A stretch of 18,382 nt of DNA from positions 1 to 18,382 of the forward strand of contig CAYJHD010000037.1 in the NCBI GenBank assembly GCA_964370015.1, given 5' to 3'. How positions within the stretch are numbered: position 1 is the stretch's first letter; the number at the start of each line of letters is the position of its first letter. The stretch comes from CAYJAD01 sp964370015. GTDB lineage: Bacteria; Desulfobacterota; Desulfovibrionia; Desulfovibrionales; Desulfovibrionaceae. The position numbers were made by a program, and so were the translations under genes. Positions 14,830 to 18,382 of the stretch are shown here, one piece after another. Under the pieces are notes generated by a model. The model worked only from the letters and a program-made list of their open reading frames with translations, did no database searches and was not told the DNA's origin.

Positions 14830-14838
14830 TTTATTGTA

Positions 14839-15741
14839 TTATTCGCTAAGCATGAAGTGCAAGGTGCATAAGAGGGCGGTACGTTGCAAATGCTGACGGC
14901 GTTGCTGTAAGGGAACTTCGGCCAGCTTGTAGGTGGCGTTGGGTTCTGTGGTGACAATGCGCACGCCTTCCATGGCATAGGATATATTTTGTTCATTAAG
15001 ACTTAAGCCTTTTTCCCAAACAAAGTCGTCGTTGGCTGAGAAGATGGGTATGGGCTTACTGGGTGTTTTGCTGGTGGTCATGGATTCAAGGGCTGGGTCC
15101 ATGTAGATGATATGAGCATCGTCGAGGGCCAAGCGTGGTTCGCGAGTCATGAAAACCTTGGCACCAGCTTTTAGTGCCATGTCGGTGGTGCTATGGTGCG
15201 GGTCGCTCCAACTGGGGATGCCCATGAAAAATTCATAAGGGGTGTATACGCCGGCTTCCATGAGGGATTGCGACACAGGCGTGATGGGTCCAAGCCAGCA
15301 AATGCGCCAGCTGTCAATGGTTTCGGTGAGCTCTACGTTAAAAGCTGCCTCTGCCAAGGCTCCCCAAGGGCAAGCACTTTCTGACATGCCATTGAACCAT
15401 GCGCCGGCTTTTTCTCTACACAAAAGAAAAAGTTCCGTTTCGTTGAAACCACAAGCGATATTTAAGGTGCCTTCTCCCTCATAGGAGAGGGTTTCTAGTT
15501 CTTCAGCGTCAACGCCCTTCACATCATGCAGGGTGTAGCTGAGATTTTCAGCTTCAAGTAAGGCAAGAAACGCAGCTTCCTCTTGAGGATTTTTATCGCC
15601 TAGCCATACATGCAGGGGGACTTTTTGTAGGGCCTGCTGCCATGTTTGAAGCTGTTCTTCACCGGCGGCATTGGTCTCTTGTAAAAGTTGCCAAAACGTG
15701 TTTTGACCTAGGTGAAGAAGGCGTAAGAATTGTTTTTGCAT
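14839..15741 (-). CDS. Carbamoyltransferase-fold protein, probable pseudoenzyme
   Basis: The 300-residue protein resembles aspartate/ornithine carbamoyltransferases in outline but lacks their catalytic motifs. FLRLLHLGQNTFWQLLQ (5-21) matches the ornithine-enzyme opening (FL.L.dls..el..lL). FNGMSE then CPWGALAEAAFNVE (116-137) falls where active enzymes have iNGLtd..HPcQaLaDl.Ti.E. WRICWLGPITPVSQSLMEAG (145-164) matches v.wvGDgNNVa.Sl..aa, and AGAKVFMTREPRLALDDAHIIYMD (192-215) matches the ornithine-side helix before vytD. The phosphate-binding STRTR is replaced by roughly PQEEA (52-56), HPcQ by CPWG (124-127), and HCLP is absent (IVTTEP lies near that place). I infer an inactive or repurposed paralogue. 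AAGGAG lies 5 bases before the start. It is divergent from the UPF0280 gene, 107 bases away. The frame is intact, so it is not a decayed gene. Confidence 0.6.
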   Translation of the reverse strand: MQKQFLRLLHLGQNTFWQLLQETNAAGEEQLQTWQQALQKVPLHVWLGDKNPQEEAAFLALLEAENLSYTLHDVKGVDAEELETLSYEGEGTLNIACGFNETELFLLCREKAGAWFNGMSESACPWGALAEAAFNVELTETIDSWRICWLGPITPVSQSLMEAGVYTPYEFFMGIPSWSDPHHSTTDMALKAGAKVFMTREPRLALDDAHIIYMDPALESMTTSKTPSKPIPIFSANDDFVWEKGLSLNEQNISYAMEGVRIVTTEPNATYKLAEVPLQQRRQHLQRTALLCTLHFMLSE

Positions 15742-15848
15742 GTATGCTCCTTGTGGTATCCAAAATGAATTTCGTCTTGTTACCCCATGATGCCCCCTTG
15801 GCGCAAGAGCCTTGAGAAGAAAAACGAGAATTAGTTCGAAGGAAGAGT

Positions 15849-16667
15849 ATGAACGTAGGAAATAAAAAAGTACACAGTCATTGGCAAAGGCAATATAGAG
15901 ATTGCTGCAAGGCGCGTGACGGTGAAGAAGCCTTTCAGCTGGTACTGGGCGAAAGTGATTTACGTATTATTGCCAGTATAGCTTCAGGATGCACCGCACA
16001 AGATTTATCCAAAGGCATGTTGAAAACCTTGGAACAATTGCGCGCAGATATTCAATCTTGGGCACGTTTGTATCCAGAATTTCAAAGCTCCTTGGCACCT
16101 CTTCCCATGCCTGTAAAAGCACCAGAAATTATTCAACGCATGTACGCCGGAGCGCAGCTTGGCGGTGTGGGGCCTTTTGCCGCCGTGGCAGGTACCGTGG
16201 CGCATATGCTGGCTGAGGCGCATGTGGATACGGCTTCCGACCTCATGGTGGAAAATGGTGGTGATGTGTATATGTTTTCCACCAAGGAGAGGGTGGTGGC
16301 TCTATTGGCAGAACCACAAGCGCATGCGCAATCAGGACAAACAGAAGGACAAGCAGAAAATGCGGAATCTCCCACGCTGCTGGGACTACGCTTCGAGGCC
16401 AAAGACTTTCCCCTAGCTCTTTGTGCTTCCTCTGCCACCATTGGGCACTCTCTAAGTCTTGGAAATGGCGAGCTGGCCGTGGTGCGCGCCAAAGATGGTG
16501 CCACGGCCGATGCTGTGGCCACGGCTCTTGGCAATAGATTACGCGGCGCGGCATCGGTGCAGCAAGCTTTGGACTTTGGACAAAGCATAGCCGGCGTTGA
16601 GGGGCTTTTTGTGCAATGCGATGATAGCATGGGTATTTGGGGACAGATGGAGTTGGTGGCTTTGTAG
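15849..16667 (+). CDS. UPF0280 family protein (ApbE-like fold)
   Basis: The 272-residue protein belongs to UPF0280 (COG2122), relatives of the ApbE flavin transferase. Matching parts are VGPFAAVAGTVAHMLAE (107-123), DLMVENGGDVYM (131-142, comparable to the GGN/GGD loop of ApbE), CASSATIGHSLSLG (192-205) and ATADAVATALGN (218-229, the region of the ApbE metal-site Asp and Thr). There is no signal peptide, unlike exported ApbE, so it should act in the cytoplasm. Residues 155-176 are an unusual low-complexity insertion rich in Gln, Ala, Glu and Gly. AAGGAAGAG lies just before the ATG at 15849. The biochemical role of this family is not established. It is the only gene of its unit. Confidence 0.8.
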   Translation: MNVGNKKVHSHWQRQYRDCCKARDGEEAFQLVLGESDLRIIASIASGCTAQDLSKGMLKTLEQLRADIQSWARLYPEFQSSLAPLPMPVKAPEIIQRMYAGAQLGGVGPFAAVAGTVAHMLAEAHVDTASDLMVENGGDVYMFSTKERVVALLAEPQAHAQSGQTEGQAENAESPTLLGLRFEAKDFPLALCASSATIGHSLSLGNGELAVVRAKDGATADAVATALGNRLRGAASVQQALDFGQSIAGVEGLFVQCDDSMGIWGQMELVAL

Positions 16668-16670
16668 TGA

Positions 16671-16690
16671 TGTGTCCTTGTATGGGCACA
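16671..16690 (+). repeat. Hairpin after the UPF0280 gene
   Basis: TGTGTCC (16671-16677) and GGGCACA (16684-16690) form a 7-bp stem with one G-U pair and a 6-base loop, just after the stop codon. There is no T-run, so it is a weak terminator candidate at best. Confidence 0.3.
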
Positions 16691-16732
16691 GACTGTGGAC
16701 AAATCTTAGAGCAAAACCTAGATGTTTATTTT

Positions 16733-16795
16733 TAGTGCCTCAAGTCTATTAAAAAAACACCTTCAACTAACTATAAATGAGGCATTATTTTGTTG
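16733..16795 (+). terminator. Possible terminator of the UPF0280 gene
   Basis: TAGTGCCTCA (16733-16742) pairs with TGAGGCATTA (16778-16787), one G-U pair included, across a 35-base A-rich loop, and TTTTGTTG follows. The loop is long and the T-run interrupted, so efficiency is doubtful. The second arm overlaps the dyad at 16783-16803, so the same bases may serve both the end of one gene and the control of the next. Confidence 0.3.
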
Positions 16796-16803
16796 AAATA
16801 ATG
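16783..16803. promoter_or_regulatory. Operator-like dyad at the livK promoter
   Basis: CATTATTT (16783-16790), TGTTG, and AAATAATG (16796-16803) form a perfect 8-bp dyad. It covers the putative -35 box of livK (16793-16798), the usual place for a repressor that blocks polymerase. The binding protein is unknown. Confidence 0.45.
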
Positions 16804-16821
16804 TATACAAAAAACTATTGT
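16793..16821 (+). promoter_or_regulatory. livK: Candidate promoter of livK
   Basis: TTGAAA (16793-16798) and TATTGT (16816-16821), exactly 17 bases apart, match the consensus boxes at 5 and 4 of 6 positions. Transcription would begin near 16828, giving a leader of about 105 bases that contains the long hairpin at 16833-16876. Confidence 0.5.
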
Positions 16822-16832
16822 GAAAAGAGGCA

Positions 16833-16876
16833 CGCAGTATTTGGAAAAAAATGTTTTTATTTTTCTAAATACTGTG
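16833..16876 (+). promoter_or_regulatory. Long hairpin in the livK leader
   Basis: Positions 16833-16849 pair with 16860-16876 over 17 bp with two G-U pairs and no bulge (core CAGTATTT with AAATACTG, then GGAAAAA with TTTTTCT), closing a 10-base loop. It would sit at the very 5' end of the livK transcript, 58 bases before the start codon. No T-run follows directly, so it is not a typical terminator. 5'-end mRNA stabilisation, a regulatory leader or a small RNA are possible. Confidence 0.5.
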
Positions 16877-16934
16877 CTAATTTCTTTGCTAGGTTCAGTT
16901 TTTCTCACATTAACTAATCCTTTTGGGAGGACAG

Positions 16935-18059
16935 ATGAAAAAGTTTTTAACGCTTCTTTGTGTCTTGATGCTCTCTTTTGCTGGCGCAGCCATGGCCTTT
17001 GCCGGAGAAATTAAAGTGGGTCTTATGTGCCCTCTTACTGGTAAATGGGCCTCTGAAGGTCAGGACATGAAAAACGTGGTGAGCATGATGGTGGATGAAA
17101 TCAATGCTAAGGGCGGTATCAAGGGTGATACCATTGAGCTTATCATTGAAGATGACGCCGGCGATCCACGCTCTGCTGCTCTTGCTGCCCAAAAACTTGC
17201 TTCTGCAGGTGTGGTGGCCGTTATTGGTACTTATGGTTCTGCTGTTACTGAAGCTTCTCAAAATATTTTGAATGAATCAGAAATCGTACAAGTGGCCACC
17301 GGTGCAACCTCTGTGCGTTTGACAGAAAAAGGTTTGAAAAACTTCTTCCGTACCTGTCCTCGTGACGACGCGCAAGGCGTGGCCGCTGCCAATACACTCA
17401 TGAAAAATGGTTATAAGTCTGTGGCCATTTTGCACGACAACTCCTCCTATGCCAAAGGCTTTGCTGAAGAAATCAAAGCCATCTTAGACGATAAGGGCGT
17501 AAAAGTAGTATTTTATGATGCCTTAAGCCCAGGTGAGCGCGACTACAACGCCATTCTAACAAAATTACGTTCTGCCAAGCCTGAAGCTGTATTCTTCACC
17601 GGTTACTATCCAGAAGCCGGCATGCTCTTACGCCAAAAAAGCGAAATGGGCTGGAATGTTCCTTTCCTTGGCGGCGACGCTTCCAATCACCAAGACTTGG
17701 TAAAAATTTCCGGCAACGCAGCTGCTAAAGGCTTTACCTTCATCAGCCCTCCATTGCCCCAAGATTTGGATTCCAAAGAAGCTGCACAGTTCTTAGCTGA
17801 CTACAAAGCCAAGTACAATGCCATTCCTTTGTCTGTGTATTCCATCCTTGCCGGTGATGCCTTCAAGGCTCTTGTGGCTGCTTTTGAAGCCGGTCATAAA
17901 ACATCTGAAAGCATCATGAACTTCTTACCCACATTGAAAGGCGTTCCCGGATTTTCCGGTGAAGTTGGTTTCAATGAAAAGGGTGACCGCGTGGGTGAAT
18001 TCTATCGTACTTACATTGTAGACGACGCCGGTGCCTTCAAGTTGCAACCTTTAAACTAA
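16935..18059 (+). CDS. livK: Branched-chain amino-acid ABC transporter, substrate-binding protein
   Basis: The periplasmic binding protein captures leucine, isoleucine, valine or a similar amino acid for an ABC importer. The 374-residue protein has a Sec signal peptide (about 1-24, ending AMAFA) and the type I periplasmic-binding fold of the LivJ/LivK family. Landmarks are IKVGLMCPLTGKWASEGQDM, LIIEDDAGDPRSAALAAQKL, AVIGTYGSAVTEA, FFRTCPRDDAQG and LHDNSSYAKGFAEE. I chose the ATG at 16935 because GGGAGG (16925-16930) lies 4 bases upstream, and an in-frame TTG at 16923 overlaps that site. The gene is closed by a terminator, so in this window it stands apart from any livHMGF membrane and ATPase genes. 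Exact substrate unknown. Confidence 0.93.
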   Translation: MKKFLTLLCVLMLSFAGAAMAFAGEIKVGLMCPLTGKWASEGQDMKNVVSMMVDEINAKGGIKGDTIELIIEDDAGDPRSAALAAQKLASAGVVAVIGTYGSAVTEASQNILNESEIVQVATGATSVRLTEKGLKNFFRTCPRDDAQGVAAANTLMKNGYKSVAILHDNSSYAKGFAEEIKAILDDKGVKVVFYDALSPGERDYNAILTKLRSAKPEAVFFTGYYPEAGMLLRQKSEMGWNVPFLGGDASNHQDLVKISGNAAAKGFTFISPPLPQDLDSKEAAQFLADYKAKYNAIPLSVYSILAGDAFKALVAAFEAGHKTSESIMNFLPTLKGVPGFSGEVGFNEKGDRVGEFYRTYIVDDAGAFKLQPLN

Positions 18060-18070
18060 GTGTTGCGCAC

Positions 18071-18092
18071 ATGGCAGTGAATGCATTGCCAT
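18071..18092 (+). repeat. Hairpin after livK
   Basis: ATGGCAGTG (18071-18079) pairs with CATTGCCAT (18084-18092), one G-U pair, around loop AATG. It lies 11 bases after the livK stop and ahead of the main terminator. It probably protects the transcript 3' end or assists termination. Confidence 0.5.
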
Positions 18093-18106
18093 ATTGTGTT
18101 TTCATG

Positions 18107-18137
18107 AGGAGAGAGCTTAGGCTCTCTCCTTTTTTTA
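18107..18137 (+). terminator. Intrinsic terminator of livK
   Basis: AGGAGAGAGC (18107-18116), loop TTAG, GCTCTCTCCT (18121-18130): a perfect 10-bp stem followed by a run of eight T in all (18130-18137). Strong Rho-independent terminator. Confidence 0.94.
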
Positions 18138-18248
18138 TGTGTGATTGCACTTTCTATTAGAGAAGGAGTCTTTTCTTTGCAAGTGTGGACAAGGATTTGC
18201 CGATGTGAAAAGAATGTTTTGTTCTGAAGCTATTCATTGGTAATGATT
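18138..18248. other. Non-coding stretch at the right edge
   Basis: Between the livK terminator and the second dispersed palindrome I see no frame of convincing length with a ribosome binding site and no structured RNA. A GAAGGAG is present near 18161-18167, but the frames after it close within about 20 codons. Confidence 0.4.
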
Positions 18249-18311
18249 AAAGTTTTTTGGAAAGGGGGTCTGGGGGAAGAACCTTTTCTTCAGAAAAGGT
18301 TTTCCCCCAGA
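18249..18311. repeat. Dispersed intergenic palindrome, copy 2
   Basis: Same element and orientation as 153-211. Here C18270-A18278 pair with T18302-G18310 over 9 bp; after a single bulged G18279, positions 18280-18289 and 18292-18301 pair over 10 bp with a tiny TC centre (four bases if the last pair opens). The stem differs from copy 1 in its middle (GAA/TT in place of GAGAC/ATCTC) yet stays paired. It lies in non-coding DNA. No T-run directly follows the stem. Confidence 0.75.
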
Positions 18312-18382
18312 AAATCGTTGTAAAAAGCAAAGATCCAAACTTTCTTCTACATAATATTACAGCTTATCAAAGATGGAGCCTT

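Noticed and set aside
14550..14838. Glycine riboswitch before the AGCS symporter
   Set aside because: AGCS genes are sometimes under glycine riboswitches, so I looked on the minus strand. The conserved core blocks of that aptamer are not present.
16133..16702. 189-codon minus-strand frame opposite the UPF0280 gene
   Set aside because: Antisense shadow rich in Ser, Ala, Pro and Thr; the plus-strand gene has clear family motifs and a good ribosome binding site.
16820..17014. 64-codon frame over the livK leader
   Set aside because: It starts with a non-ATG codon without a ribosome binding site, runs through the leader hairpin and into livK in another frame.

Overview
The window looks like chromosomal core DNA of a Gram-negative, probably anaerobic bacterium of the Desulfovibrionaceae type (Desulfobacterota). 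This is inferred from an electron-bifurcating NfnAB-type transhydrogenase pair, an Mla phospholipid-transport operon behind argS, moderate GC, and a dispersed GGGGTCTGGGGGA-type palindrome that I recall, without checking, as common between genes in that group. No phage, insertion-sequence transposase, CRISPR array, tRNA or rRNA is visible.

Layout, left to right: (1) 1-2510, minus strand: a two-gene nfnA-nfnB operon with an intrinsic terminator near the left edge and one copy of the dispersed palindrome in its 3' region. (2) A divergent 346-bp intergenic region with a good sigma70 promoter for fabD (malonyl-CoA:ACP transacylase). (3) A 153-bp leader between fabD and argS, very rich in inverted repeats, one of which overlaps the argS ribosome binding site. 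(4) A tight plus-strand run argS - SPOR protein - mlaE - mlaF - mlaD - mlaC - mlaA (3946-9961), with gaps of 25 bases or less or short overlaps. It is closed by a 126-bp MITE-like palindrome and an intrinsic terminator. (5) A monocistronic two-domain M16 zinc peptidase with its own promoter and a UUCG-loop terminator. (6) A minus-strand AGCS sodium:alanine/glycine symporter, with a 14-bp-stem terminator and an A/T-tract-rich upstream region. (7) A minus-strand carbamoyltransferase-fold protein that seems to have lost its catalytic motifs, divergent from a UPF0280 (ApbE-like) gene. (8) livK, a branched-chain amino-acid binding protein, behind a structured leader and followed by its own terminator. 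(9) A second copy of the dispersed palindrome at the right edge, in the same orientation as the first.

Functionally, nfnAB would balance NADH, NADPH and reduced ferredoxin. fabD feeds fatty-acid synthesis. The mla genes form a near-complete retrograde phospholipid transport pathway: outer-membrane MlaA, periplasmic MlaC, and inner-membrane MlaFED without a local MlaB. The SPOR protein ahead of them probably binds peptidoglycan. The AGCS carrier and LivK import amino acids.

I found no clear novel multi-gene system. The observations most worth checking are the apparent carbamoyltransferase pseudoenzyme, the overlapping palindromes of the fabD-argS leader, the palindrome directly after the mlaA stop codon, and the dyad plus hairpin in front of livK.
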